Shown here one piece after another: positions 1-8,070 of a stretch of 64,000 bases of DNA. The translations under genes were made by a program, and so were the position numbers. Position 1 is the stretch's first letter. Each line of letters opens with the position of its first letter. The stretch is from assembly GCA_014649575.1 (NCBI GenBank), contig BMTH01000007.1, forward strand, positions 62,001 to 126,000, given 5' to 3'. Below the pieces are notes generated by a model. It worked only from the letters and a program-made list of their open reading frames with translations. It did not search any database and was not told where the DNA came from. Source of the stretch: Streptomyces griseoincarnatus (GTDB lineage Bacteria > Actinomycetota > Actinomycetes > Streptomycetales > Streptomycetaceae).

Positions 1-46
1 CCTCCTTGACCACGTCCCGGGCATCCTTGGTGAACCGTTCGAACAT
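1..46 (-). CDS. Clp N-terminal-domain protein, N-terminal 15 codons only
   Basis: Only the first 15 codons lie in the window; the gene continues off the left edge. They translate to MFERFTKDARDVVKE, the typical opening of the Clp N-terminal (double ClpN) domain found in ClpC and in short stand-alone ClpN proteins. The ATG at 46 overlaps the TGA of the upstream HTH gene as ATGA, so the two genes are almost certainly co-transcribed and translationally coupled. Whether this is a full ClpC ATPase or a ClpN-only protein cannot be told from this fragment. Confidence 0.75.
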   Translation of the reverse strand, partial: MFERFTKDARDVVKE

Positions 47-255
47 CAATGCCTCCCATGCTTCTTGTGCACGGCCTGCCTGCTGATTCCGAGTTCGGTG
101 GCGATCTCCTGCCACGACCAGCCGTGGTTGCGCGCGTTGCGCACCTGCACGGCCTCCAGCTGTTCGAGCAGCTTGCGCAGCGCGGCGACGGCCCGCAGGC
201 CGACTCGCGGGTCGCGGTCGCCCGCCCGCTCGGCGAGATCCGTTGCCTCAGTCAT
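46..255 (-). CDS. small helix-turn-helix DNA-binding protein
   Basis: A 69-residue protein with a predicted helix-turn-helix near the C-terminus (WSWQEIATELGISRQAVHKK), preceded by a helical segment (about residues 18-45) that could dimerise. Nothing else is fused to it, so it is probably a stand-alone transcriptional regulator. It is the first gene of an operon with a ClpN-domain protein. Two perfect GTCAAC-N4-GTTGAC palindromes sit directly on its promoter, which suggests autoregulation. The promoter geometry (TTGACA, 17 bp, TAAGTT, then the ATG about 6 nt later) suggests a leaderless mRNA, consistent with no obvious SD sequence. The regulon is unknown; control of chaperone or protease genes is inferred only from the neighbour. 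Confidence 0.8.
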   Translation of the reverse strand: MTEATDLAERAGDRDPRVGLRAVAALRKLLEQLEAVQVRNARNHGWSWQEIATELGISRQAVHKKHGRH

Positions 256-258
256 GGC

Positions 259-301
259 GTCAACTTACGTTGACACGCCTTCGTTGTCAACGATGGTTGA
301 C
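259..301 (-). promoter_or_regulatory. promoter with two operator palindromes for the HTH-ClpN operon
   Basis: Two identical-format palindromes, GTCAAC-N4-GTTGAC, occupy 259-274 and 286-301, 27 bp apart start to start. On the minus strand a TTGACA -35 (290-285) and a TAAGTT -10 (267-262) are spaced by 17 bp. One palindrome covers each element, the arrangement expected for repression. The predicted transcription start falls on or next to the ATG at 255. Confidence 0.65.
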
Positions 302-307
302 ATGACT

Positions 308-337
308 GCGGCCGGCCCGGAGCACCGGGCCGGCCGC
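308..337 (-). terminator. hairpin terminator after the oxidoreductase gene
   Basis: Perfect 13-bp GC stem (308-320 with 325-337) around an AGCA loop, 20 bp downstream of the oxidoreductase stop. There is no long U-tract, as is usual in Streptomyces. Confidence 0.7.
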
Positions 338-356
338 GGAAGCAGGGAGGCGCAGG

Positions 357-1322
357 TCAGGGGTTGGTGAGCACGATCTTCCCGAACAGCTCGCCGGAGG
401 CCATCCGCTCGAAGCCCTCGCGGGCCCGGTCCAGGGGCAGTACCTCGTCGATGACGGGACGCACCCCGGTCGCGGCGCAGAAGGACAGCAGGTCCTCCAG
501 CTCGTCCTTGGTGCCCATGGTGGAGCCGACGACCTTCAGCTCCAGGAAGAAGATGCGGGTCAGCTCGGCGTGCGAGGGCCGGTCGCCACTGGTGGCGCCG
601 GAGATCACCAGCGTGCCGCCGGGGCGCAGCGACTTCACCGAGTGGGACCAGGTGGCCGCGCCCACGGTCTCGATCACCGCGTCGACCCGCTGCGGCAGCC
701 GCGCGCCGGGCTCGACGGCCTCCACGGCGCCCAGCTCCAGCGCCCGCTTGCGCTTGGCCTCGTCCCGGCTGGTGGCGAAGACCCGCAGCCCCGCCGCCTT
801 GCCGAGGACGATCGCGGCGGTCGCGACCCCGCCGCCGGCGCCCTGCACGAGCACGGAGTCACCGGGGCGCACGCCCGCGTTGGTGAACAGCATCCGGTAC
901 GCGGTCAGCCAGGCCGTGGGCAGGCAGGCCGCCTCCTCGAAGGACAGCTCCTTCGGCTTGGGCAGGATGTTCCAGGTCGGCACGGAGACCTGCTCGGCGA
1001 AGGTGCCCTGGTAGCGCTCGGTCAGGATGGAGCGGGGCTCCCGGGGTCCCACGCCGTGACCGGTCTGGCCGATCACCGAGTGGAGGACGACCTCGTTGCC
1101 GTCCTCGTCGATCCCCGCTGCGTCGCAGCCGAGGATCATCGGCAGCTTGTCCTCCGCGAGGCCGACGCCGCGCAGGGACCAGAGGTCGTGGTGGTTGAGG
1201 GAGGCGGCCTTGACCGTGACGGTGCTCCAGCCCGGACGGGACTCGGGAGCGGGTCGCTCTCCCGACTCCAGCCCCGTGAGCGGCTGGTCGCGGTCGATTC
1301 GGGCGGCGTAGACAGCGAACAT
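357..1322 (-). CDS. zinc-type alcohol dehydrogenase / quinone oxidoreductase family protein
   Basis: A 321-residue medium-chain dehydrogenase/reductase. The N-terminal GroES-like half contains KAASLNHHDLWSLRG and a GCDAAG motif. The central Rossmann half has VLVQGAGGGVATAAI for NAD(P) binding, and the C-terminus (KIVLTNP) is typical. The four structural-zinc cysteines are not evident, pointing to the quinone oxidoreductase-like branch. It probably reduces or oxidises a small carbonyl or alcohol; the substrate cannot be told. I chose the ATG at 1322 because homology to the fold starts there (MFAVYAARI); the open frame extends further upstream without family similarity. A terminator follows at 308-337. 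Confidence 0.85.
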   Translation of the reverse strand: MFAVYAARIDRDQPLTGLESGERPAPESRPGWSTVTVKAASLNHHDLWSLRGVGLAEDKLPMILGCDAAGIDEDGNEVVLHSVIGQTGHGVGPREPRSILTERYQGTFAEQVSVPTWNILPKPKELSFEEAACLPTAWLTAYRMLFTNAGVRPGDSVLVQGAGGGVATAAIVLGKAAGLRVFATSRDEAKRKRALELGAVEAVEPGARLPQRVDAVIETVGAATWSHSVKSLRPGGTLVISGATSGDRPSHAELTRIFFLELKVVGSTMGTKDELEDLLSFCAATGVRPVIDEVLPLDRAREGFERMASGELFGKIVLTNP

Positions 1323-1427
1323 GACCTTGACGATAGGTTCCGCGCCCCGCCTAAGGAACCGTGCCCCCCTGTGACACACGCCCTCTTGCGCCGGACCGGG
1401 GCCCTCACGAAAGAACCCCGGACATGC

Positions 1428-1461
1428 GTGAGCCCCGCCCACGGCGCGGACGGGGCCCTCA
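1428..1461 (-). terminator. hairpin terminator after malic enzyme
   Basis: GTGAGCCCCG (1428-1437) pairs with CGGGGCCCTCAC (1450-1461) with one bulge, just downstream of the malic enzyme stop at 1473. A second GGGGCCCTCACG/CGTGAGCCCC pairing overlaps it, so alternative hairpins are possible. Confidence 0.5.
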
Positions 1462-1472
1462 CATCTGTGCGC

Positions 1473-2708
1473 TCAGCGCCGCGCGACGCCCTCCGCCCGG
1501 GCGGCCGCGGCCACGGCGGCCGTCACCGCGGGGGCGACCCGCTCGTCGAACGGGGACGGGATGACGTAGTCGGCGGCGAGGTCGTCACCGACGACGGCGG
1601 CCAGCGCCTCGGCCGCGGCGAGCTTCATGCCCTCGGTGATCCGCGAGGCCCGCACCTGGAGCGCGCCGGCGAAGATGCCGGGGAACGCCAGGACGTTGTT
1701 GATCTGGTTCGGGAAGTCCGACCGGCCGGTGGCCACGACGGCCGCGTACTTGTGCGCGACCTCCGGGTGCACCTCCGGGTTCGGGTTGGCCATGGCGAAG
1801 ACGAACGCACCCTCCGCCATCGACGCCACGGCGGGCTCGGGGACCGTGCCGCCGGAGACGCCGATGAAGACGTCGGCGCCTGCCAGCGCGGACTCCAGCG
1901 TGCCGGAGATCCCGGCCTTGTTGGTGAACGACGCCAGTTCCGCCTTGATCGGCGTGAGGTCCTCGCGGTCCCGCGAGACCACGCCCTTGCGGTCGGCCAC
2001 CGCGACGTCCCCGATGCCGGCCTCGACCAGCATCTTGGCGATCGCGACACCCGCCGCGCCCGCTCCGGAGATCACCGCCCGCAGCTCGCCCAGCGGACGT
2101 CCGCTGAGCCGCGCCGCGTTCCGCAGGGCCGCCAGCGTCACGACCGCCGTGCCGTGCTGGTCGTCGTGGAAGACCGGGATGTCCAGGCGCTCCTGGAGCC
2201 GCCGCTCGATCTCGAAGCACCGCGGCGCCGAGATGTCCTCGAGGTTCACCCCGCCGAAGGAGGGGGCGAGCCGGACCACGGTCTCGACGATCTCGTCGAC
2301 GTCGGTGCAGTTCAGCGCGAGCGGGACCGCGTCCACGCCGCCGAACTGCTTGAAGAGGATGGCCTTGCCCTCCATCACCGGGAGGGAGGCCTCGGGGCCG
2401 ATGTCACCGAGCCCCAGCACGGCCGTGCCGTCGGTCACGACGGCGACGACCGAGGACTTCCACGTGTAGTCGTGGACCAGCTCCGGCTGCTCGGCGATCG
2501 CGCTGCACACCTTCGCGACGCCGGGCGTGTACGCCAGGGACAGGTCGTCCTTGTCACGGACCGGCACGGTGGCCTGCACGGCCATCTTGCCGCCGCGGTG
2601 CAGCGCGAACGCCGGGTCAAAGGACTCCAGGGGCTCTGCCCCGCCGTCCCGCTCGGAAGCGTCCCGGTTCTCGCTGTCGCTGCGAGGATTGACAATCTCC
2701 GCTGCCAC
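1473..2708 (-). CDS. NAD(P)-dependent malic enzyme
   Basis: A 411-residue malate oxidoreductase (decarboxylating), converting malate to pyruvate and CO2. Visible family motifs are AYTPGVAKVC (active-site Tyr region), VVTDGTAVLGLGDIGP, the metal-binding FHDDQHGTAVV, a GAGAAG dinucleotide fold and FAMANPNPEVHPEVA. The length fits the short bacterial class without the phosphotransacetylase domain. The GTG start at 2708 has AAGGGG about 8 nt upstream. It links the TCA cycle to pyruvate/acetyl-CoA and NAD(P)H supply; NADP versus NAD preference cannot be fixed by eye. It is divergent from the amino acid transporter operon. Confidence 0.92.
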   Translation of the reverse strand: MAAEIVNPRSDSENRDASERDGGAEPLESFDPAFALHRGGKMAVQATVPVRDKDDLSLAYTPGVAKVCSAIAEQPELVHDYTWKSSVVAVVTDGTAVLGLGDIGPEASLPVMEGKAILFKQFGGVDAVPLALNCTDVDEIVETVVRLAPSFGGVNLEDISAPRCFEIERRLQERLDIPVFHDDQHGTAVVTLAALRNAARLSGRPLGELRAVISGAGAAGVAIAKMLVEAGIGDVAVADRKGVVSRDREDLTPIKAELASFTNKAGISGTLESALAGADVFIGVSGGTVPEPAVASMAEGAFVFAMANPNPEVHPEVAHKYAAVVATGRSDFPNQINNVLAFPGIFAGALQVRASRITEGMKLAAAEALAAVVGDDLAADYVIPSPFDERVAPAVTAAVAAAARAEGVARR

Positions 2709-3288
2709 TTGGTTTTACCCCTTAAGTGTTCATTGTTTGAGGGTTGCCACTCCTGGTGAGGGGTGGGCGGGACCGCGCCAGGCCCGGAGGGGTTGATGCG
2801 TACGGGCCGAACACGACGGGCGCGCCGCACACGCGCCCTGAGCCCCGGATGAGGGGTGTAAAGAACCTTCTTACCGGACGGACGCGGTCGGCGACGAGTC
2901 CATAACGCGAAGGTCACACGCCGACGCCATGAAGCATCGTCCGATATCAGGACAAGACCTGGACGAAGTCCCAGCAAGCCCGCAAGTACCCCTCCGGCTC
3001 GGCGGGTCGCCCGCTCAACAGGCATATCGGCGAAGATCTTGCGGCCGGAATGAAGGATTCCCGGAGAGTCTGCGGTCGCGTTGTACCCAAGTGGCCGGGT
3101 TCGAGGGCCCGCCGTTATCCGATTTTGACATCGCAAGCCCCCTGAACGGTCCAATCCGAATGGCAAGATGCGGTAATCACACGAGGTCGCGGCACTCGAA
3201 GGTGTGTGCCCTTGTCGACCCCGCGGCGATACCGACAGGCAGTCGCCGGCCCCATCGGCACTCCACCCATCCGCCGGAGGAATCCACC
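2709..3288. other. 580-bp intergenic region between malic enzyme and the transporter operon
   Basis: No supported gene. It must carry the promoters of both divergent units. A TTGACA hexamer at 3125-3130 is a possible -35 for the transporter, but I see no convincing -10 at the right distance. The segment 2900-3170 is poorer in GC than the coding DNA. A GGAGG at 3276-3280 is the SD of the binding-protein gene. Confidence 0.4.
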
Positions 3289-4254
3289 ATGACCGCAAGC
3301 ACCACCCGTCGTACCACCGCCGCGCGCTCACGGATTGCAGCGGTCGGCGCGATCGCGGTCGCAGGCGCACTGCTTCTCACCGGCTGCGGTGACCAGACCG
3401 AAGGCAGCGGAGGCTCGGACACCAAGGGATCGGGCAAGACCAACTCCGCCCCGCTGTTCGACAAGCTGCCCAAGGACATCCAGGACGCCGGCGTCCTGAA
3501 GGCGGGCACGAACGCCGAGTACGCCCCGATGGAGTTCCAGGAGGGCGGCAAGATCGTCGGCGTCGACCCCGACATCGCCGCCGCGCTGGGCGAGAAGCTG
3601 GGTGTCGAGGTCGAGTTCACCTCCGGCAATTTCGACGGCCTGATCACCGCGCTGAACTCGGGCCGCTACGACATCGCGATGTCGTCCATCACGGACAACA
3701 AGCAGCGCCAGGAGGGTCTGGACGACAAGGGCAAGAAGCTCGGTCCGGGCGTCGACTTCGTCGACTACTTCGTGGCCGGCACCGCCGTGTACGTCCAGAA
3801 GGGCAACCCCAAGGGGATCAACTCCATCGAGGACCTCTGCGGTCAGCCGGCCGCCGTGCAGCGCGGCACCACGTACGAGAAGGCGCTGCAGGACCAGTCC
3901 AAGAAGTGCACGGACGCCGGCAAGAAGGCGATCAAGATCCAGCCGTTCGAGAACGACACCGAGGCGCAGACCCGTGTGAAGTCCGGCGGCGCGGTGGCCG
4001 GTGTGAACGACTACCCGGTCGCGGTCGATCTGGTCCGCAAGGCCGACAACGGCAACGCCTTCGAGATCGTCGGCGAGCAGGTGGACGCCGGTCCGTTCGG
4101 CATCGCGGTCAACAAGGACAACAAGCAGCTCACGGAGGCCCTGGAGGCCGCCGTCAACGCCATCATCGAGGACGGCACGTACAAGAAGATCCTCGAGAAG
4201 TGGGGCGCCGAGACCGGCGCCATCGACAAGGCCGTGATCAACGGCGGCAAGTGA
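3289..4254 (+). CDS. polar amino acid ABC transporter, substrate-binding lipoprotein
   Basis: A 321-residue family 3 solute-binding protein. It begins with a twin-arginine-like basic region, a hydrophobic stretch (AAVGAIAVAGALLL) and the lipobox LTGC, so it is lipid-anchored outside the membrane. The mature part has GLITALNSGRYDIAMSSIT and AVNAIIEDGTYKKIL, typical of amino-acid binders such as those for glutamate, glutamine or cystine. The ATG at 3289 has GGAGG 8 bp upstream. It is the first gene of a three-gene operon with permease and ATPase. The exact amino acid is not determinable. Confidence 0.9.
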   Translation: MTASTTRRTTAARSRIAAVGAIAVAGALLLTGCGDQTEGSGGSDTKGSGKTNSAPLFDKLPKDIQDAGVLKAGTNAEYAPMEFQEGGKIVGVDPDIAAALGEKLGVEVEFTSGNFDGLITALNSGRYDIAMSSITDNKQRQEGLDDKGKKLGPGVDFVDYFVAGTAVYVQKGNPKGINSIEDLCGQPAAVQRGTTYEKALQDQSKKCTDAGKKAIKIQPFENDTEAQTRVKSGGAVAGVNDYPVAVDLVRKADNGNAFEIVGEQVDAGPFGIAVNKDNKQLTEALEAAVNAIIEDGTYKKILEKWGAETGAIDKAVINGGK

Positions 4255-4285
4255 CGGTCCCGGGCACGACTGAAGGGCAGTCACA

Positions 4286-5257
4286 GTGACCGACAAACTC
4301 GACAAGGGGACGGACGGCGCCCGACCGGCGGCCACCGTCTCCAAGGACGAAGGGCCCGCCCCCGTGGCGCCCGCGGTGATCAAGGCCATCCCGGTCCGTC
4401 ACTACGGCCGCTACGTGAGCGCCGTCGTCGTGCTGGCCCTGGTGGGCCTGCTGATCAACGCCTTCGCCACCGCTGAGAAGATCCAGTGGCAGGCCGTCGG
4501 CGACTACGTCTTCGACGGCACCGTGCTGGCCGGCGCCGGCCGCACCCTGCTGATCAGCGTCCTGGCCATGGTCATGGGCGTGGTCCTCGGCGTGGTCCTC
4601 GCCGTGATGCGCATGTCGAAGAACCCGGTGACCAGCTGGGTCGCCTGGGCGTACATCTGGTTCTTCCGCGGCACCCCGGTCTACGTGCAGCTGCTGCTGT
4701 GGTTCAACCTGGCGCTGATCTTCCCGGTGCTGAACCTCGGTCCGCTGTACAAGGACGAGATGGTCGACGTCATGACGCCGTTCATGGCGGCCCTGCTGGG
4801 TCTCGGCCTGAACGAGGCGGCGTACATGGCGGAGATCTGCCGTGCAGGCCTGCAGTCCGTCGACGACGGCCAGACCGAGGCGGCGCACGCGCTCGGAATG
4901 AGCCACGGCAAGACGCTGCGGCGCATCGTGATTCCACAGGCGATGCGGGTGATCGTGCCGCCGACCGGCAACGAGTTCCTCAACATGCTGAAGACCTCGT
5001 CGCTGGTGTACGCCGTGACCTACAACGAACTGCTGCGTGCCACCTCAACGATCGGCTCCACGTCGTACGCCGTGATGGAGATGCTGTTCGTGGCGTGCGT
5101 CTGGTATCTGGTCATCACCAGTGTGTTCAGCGTCGGCCAGTACTACCTGGAGCGCCGTTTCGCGCGCGGCTCGTCCCGGAACCTGCCCGCGACCCCGTGG
5201 CAGAAGATCAAGGCCAACATGATGGCCTTCAGCCGCGAGAGGAGCAGCACGGTATGA
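4286..5257 (+). CDS. polar amino acid ABC transporter permease
   Basis: A 323-residue inner-membrane permease. An approximately 45-residue polar N-terminal extension precedes the first membrane helix (VSAVVVLALVGLLINAF), followed by a further set of helices typical of the His/Glu/Gln/Arg/opine family. The EAA loop (EAAHALGMSHGKTLRRIVIP) that docks on the ATPase is present. A single permease suggests a homodimeric channel. It starts at GTG 4286 with AGGG upstream and ends with TGA overlapping the ATG of the ATPase gene. Confidence 0.9.
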   Translation: MTDKLDKGTDGARPAATVSKDEGPAPVAPAVIKAIPVRHYGRYVSAVVVLALVGLLINAFATAEKIQWQAVGDYVFDGTVLAGAGRTLLISVLAMVMGVVLGVVLAVMRMSKNPVTSWVAWAYIWFFRGTPVYVQLLLWFNLALIFPVLNLGPLYKDEMVDVMTPFMAALLGLGLNEAAYMAEICRAGLQSVDDGQTEAAHALGMSHGKTLRRIVIPQAMRVIVPPTGNEFLNMLKTSSLVYAVTYNELLRATSTIGSTSYAVMEMLFVACVWYLVITSVFSVGQYYLERRFARGSSRNLPATPWQKIKANMMAFSRERSSTV

Positions 5258-6015
5258 CGGCCATGGTGAAGGCCGAGGGCGTCCACAAGTCCTTCGGCGG
5301 TGTGCAGGTCCTCAAGGGCATCGACCTGGAGGTCGAGCAGGGCGAGGTGTTCTGCCTCATCGGCCCCTCCGGCTCGGGCAAGTCGACCTTCCTGCGGTGC
5401 ATCAACCACCTGGAGAAGATCAACGCCGGCCGGCTCTACGTCGACGGCGAGCTGGTGGGCTACCGCCAGAAGGGCGACAAGCTCTACGAGCTGAAGGACA
5501 GCGAGGTCGCCCAGCAGCGCCGGGACATCGGCATGGTCTTCCAGCGCTTCAACCTGTTCCCGCACATGACGGCCGTCGAGAACGTCATGGAGGCGCCGGT
5601 CCAGGTCAAGGGCCTCAACCGGTCCGCGGCCCGGCAGCGGGCGCTCGAGCTGCTGGACCGGGTGGGCCTCGGCGACAAGGCCGGGAACTACCCCTCCCAG
5701 CTCTCCGGCGGCCAGCAGCAGCGGGTGGCGATCGCCCGGGCGCTCGCCATGGACCCGAAGCTGATGCTGTTCGACGAGCCGACCTCGGCGCTCGACCCGG
5801 AGCTGGTCGGTGACGTCCTCGACGTCATGCGCGACCTGGCCGAGTCGGGCATGACGATGATCGTCGTCACCCACGAGATGGGCTTCGCCCGCGAGGTGGG
5901 CGACAGCCTGGTGTTCATGGACGGCGGTGTGGTGGTCGAGTCCGGCCACCCGCGCGAGGTGCTGACCGACCCGCAGCACGAGCGCACCAAGTCGTTCCTG
6001 TCCAAGGTCCTCTGA
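5254..6015 (+). CDS. polar amino acid ABC transporter ATP-binding protein
   Basis: A 253-residue ATPase with every hallmark: Walker A GPSGSGKST, Q-loop in VFQRFNLF, signature LSGGQQQRVAIARAL, Walker B LMLFDEPTSALDPE and switch histidine in VVTHEMGFA. It belongs to the GlnQ/HisP group that powers amino acid uptake. The ATG at 5254 overlaps the permease stop (ATGA), giving translational coupling. A strong terminator ends the operon at 6037-6066. Confidence 0.93.
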   Translation: MTAMVKAEGVHKSFGGVQVLKGIDLEVEQGEVFCLIGPSGSGKSTFLRCINHLEKINAGRLYVDGELVGYRQKGDKLYELKDSEVAQQRRDIGMVFQRFNLFPHMTAVENVMEAPVQVKGLNRSAARQRALELLDRVGLGDKAGNYPSQLSGGQQQRVAIARALAMDPKLMLFDEPTSALDPELVGDVLDVMRDLAESGMTMIVVTHEMGFAREVGDSLVFMDGGVVVESGHPREVLTDPQHERTKSFLSKVL

Positions 6016-6036
6016 CCTCGGCGCCCGCTCGGCCAA

Positions 6037-6066
6037 GGGGCGGTACGGATTCCTCCGTACCGCCCC
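6037..6066 (+). terminator. terminator of the amino acid transporter operon
   Basis: Perfect 13-bp stem GGGGCGGTACGGA (6037-6049) / TCCGTACCGCCCC (6054-6066) with a TTCC loop, between the convergent ATPase and methyltransferase genes. It can serve both directions. Confidence 0.8.
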
Positions 6067-6086
6067 TTCCGCGTGTTCCGGGCCCG

Positions 6087-6857
6087 CTACTTCAGCGCCA
6101 GCAGCAGCGTGTCCGACGGCGAGCACCACACCGGGCGGGCCTCCGCGAAGCCCGCCTCGCGCAGGACGCGCGCGTGCCACGCAGGGGACGGCATGTCGCC
6201 GTCGGCGTGCTCGCCGTAGATCTCGAAGCGGCGGGCGGTGGGGCCGGCGAGGACGGGGTCCTTCGCGGCGAGCTGCCACCATTCCGACCAGTCGAGGGCG
6301 CCCCGCTCCTTGGCCCGGTCCATGTGGGCGTGGCGCTGGGCCCGCTCGGCGGCGTTGATCCGGGGGGTGGTCTCGTCGATCATGTGGTCGGCGTTCATGA
6401 AGACGCCGCCCTCGCGGACCAGGCCCGCGAGGTGTCCGTAGAGGTCCGCGAGGGGTTCCCGGTGCAGCCAGTGCAGGGCCGTCGCGGTGAGCACGGCGTC
6501 GTAGGAGTCGTGCGGGAGCTGTGTGGCCCAGCCGGGGTCCTTGAGGTCGGCGGTGACGAAGGTGACCCGCTCGTCGCCCGCGAAGGTGCCCTCGGCGATG
6601 GCGAGCAGCGCCGGGTCGAGGTCGACGCCGGTGCTGGTGGCTTCGGGGAAGCGGTCGAGCAGCCGGGCGGTGATGCTGCCGGTGCCGCAGGCCAGGTCGA
6701 GGACGCGCGGGGCGGTGCCGACGAGGGCCTCCACCATGTCGAGCATGACCCGGAAGCGTTCCTCCCGGTCGGGCATGTACCACTCCTGCTGTCGGTCCCA
6801 GCTCTCCTGCCAGGCCTGCCAGTCGGCGCCGGCCGTGGTGGTGTGCGAGTCCGTCAT
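6087..6857 (-). CDS. class I SAM-dependent methyltransferase
   Basis: A 256-residue protein with motif I VLDLACGTGSITARLL, an acidic motif after it (TGVDLDPALLAIA) and post-motif VTADLKDPGW. It transfers a methyl group from S-adenosylmethionine to an unknown, probably small-molecule, acceptor. The ATG at 6857 is preceded by GGGAGGGG at good spacing, better than the upstream in-frame ATG at 6899. It is a single gene, divergent from the CGNR gene. Confidence 0.85.
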   Translation of the reverse strand: MTDSHTTTAGADWQAWQESWDRQQEWYMPDREERFRVMLDMVEALVGTAPRVLDLACGTGSITARLLDRFPEATSTGVDLDPALLAIAEGTFAGDERVTFVTADLKDPGWATQLPHDSYDAVLTATALHWLHREPLADLYGHLAGLVREGGVFMNADHMIDETTPRINAAERAQRHAHMDRAKERGALDWSEWWQLAAKDPVLAGPTARRFEIYGEHADGDMPSPAWHARVLREAGFAEARPVWCSPSDTLLLALK

Positions 6858-6956
6858 GGCCCCTCCCTCGCGGTGCACTCCGTAATACCCTGGACGCACG
6901 ATCGTCTGTTACCCGACCGCACGCACGACCATAGAGCCCCTGCGTAAGGACTACAA

Positions 6957-7607
6957 GTGGAACTGGCCTATTACTCGGACTACGCCGTACGTCTCGTGAA
7001 CACCGAGGAGCCGGTCCGGGGCACCGACGTGCTCACCTCGGTCGAGGCCGTGCGGGACCTGTTCGGCGGCAACCGGTCGGCCGCCCGGCGGGCCACCGAG
7101 GCGGACGTGACGCGGTTCCGCTCGGTCCGGGCCAGGCTCCGGTCGGTCTTCGCGGCGGCCGACGACGGCGACGAGACCCTCGCCGTGGACCTGCTGAACT
7201 CCCTGCTGCTGGAGTTCCCGGTGAGCCCGCAGATCTCCGGCCACGACTTCCGCGACGACGACGGCCGTCCGCTGTGGCACATGCACCTGGCCGACCACCC
7301 GTCCAACGCGACCGCCGGGTACGCCGCGATCGCCGCGATGGGCCTGGCCTTCCACCTCACCGAGTACGGCGTCGACCGCCTCGGTCTGTGCGAGGCGGCG
7401 CCCTGCCGCAACGCCTACCTGGACACCTCGACCAACCGCTCCCGGCGTTACTGCTCGGACCGCTGCGCCACCCGTGCGAACGTGGCCGCCTACCGGGCCC
7501 GCAAACGCCTGGAGGCGGACCGGTCGGAGAGCACGGGACGGGCCGACGTCAGCAGCCAGACCAGCAGCCCAAGCGGCGACCGCCGGGCCGTGGAGCGCGG
7601 CCGGTAG
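6957..7607 (+). CDS. CGNR zinc-finger domain protein (ABATE family)
   Basis: A 216-residue protein with the two-part architecture of this family: an N-terminal stress-related ABATE domain (about residues 1-130) and a C-terminal CGNR zinc finger, here reading CEAAPCRNAYLD ... RYCSDRCATR, with four cysteines for one zinc. It is presumed to bind DNA and regulate transcription; targets are unknown. The GTG start at 6957 has AAGGA 8 nt upstream. The 3' end overlaps the convergent sodX gene by 118 bp, so the last 39 codons, a low-complexity polar tail, are antisense to sodX. Confidence 0.82.
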   Translation: MELAYYSDYAVRLVNTEEPVRGTDVLTSVEAVRDLFGGNRSAARRATEADVTRFRSVRARLRSVFAAADDGDETLAVDLLNSLLLEFPVSPQISGHDFRDDDGRPLWHMHLADHPSNATAGYAAIAAMGLAFHLTEYGVDRLGLCEAAPCRNAYLDTSTNRSRRYCSDRCATRANVAAYRARKRLEADRSESTGRADVSSQTSSPSGDRRAVERGR

Positions 7608-7924
7608 CGGAAACGGACCCGGCCCAGCACCAGCTCGTCGGGGACGACGCCGTAGTCGGTGCTGTCGCCGCCCGCGTAGGCGTTGTCCCCGAGCACCCAC
7701 CAGCCGCCGTCGCGCCGCTCGGCCGCCCGCTTCACGACCAGCAGGTCCTGCTGGAACGGATGGCGCAGCACGATCACGTCGCCGCGTCTCACCCGCGCCC
7801 CGTAGTGGACCAGGAGCCGGTCCCCGTGGCGCAGCGTGGGCACCATCGACGGCCCGGTCACCTCGGCCACCCCGAAGGGCAGCGGCGCCCTCACCCGCTC
7901 GGCGTCCTGCGACAGCTCCGGCAT
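7490..7924 (-). CDS. sodX: nickel-type superoxide dismutase maturation protease SodX
   Basis: A 144-residue S26-family (signal peptidase-like) serine protease. The catalytic serine is in VTGPSMVPTL, the general-base lysine in LLVVKRAAE, and the downstream box in WWVLGDNAYAGGDS. It has no N-terminal membrane anchor but has a hydrophobic C-terminal stretch (PLGLLVWLLTSA). Known role: removes the leader of SodN so that His1 can bind nickel. The ATG at 7924 has GGGGAGG/GGGAG upstream. It is divergent from sodN, sharing a 146-bp promoter region, and overlaps the CGNR gene convergently. Confidence 0.9.
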   Translation of the reverse strand: MPELSQDAERVRAPLPFGVAEVTGPSMVPTLRHGDRLLVHYGARVRRGDVIVLRHPFQQDLLVVKRAAERRDGGWWVLGDNAYAGGDSTDYGVVPDELVLGRVRFRYRPRSTARRSPLGLLVWLLTSARPVLSDRSASRRLRAR

Positions 7925-8070
7925 CTCCCGGCACCTCCCCGGTTCTTCTCCCACCAGTCTCAGTCTGACCCCGGACTTTTGTCCTAAGCCCACGGGGGCA
8001 CTCGCGAAAACCGGTCCGTCACGGAGTAATGTCCCCTGTGAGAAGACGATCACGAGGAAGGAAACGCTTC

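Noticed and set aside
259..301. HspR (HAIR) or ClgR operator reading of the repeats
   Set aside because: The repeats are GTCAAC-N4-GTTGAC and do not match CTTGAGT-N7-ACTCAAG or the ClgR motif as I remember them.
570..2759. A 729-codon open frame on the plus strand across the oxidoreductase and malic enzyme genes
   Set aside because: Antisense to two well-supported enzymes; long antisense frames are expected at this GC content, and the translation has no family motif.
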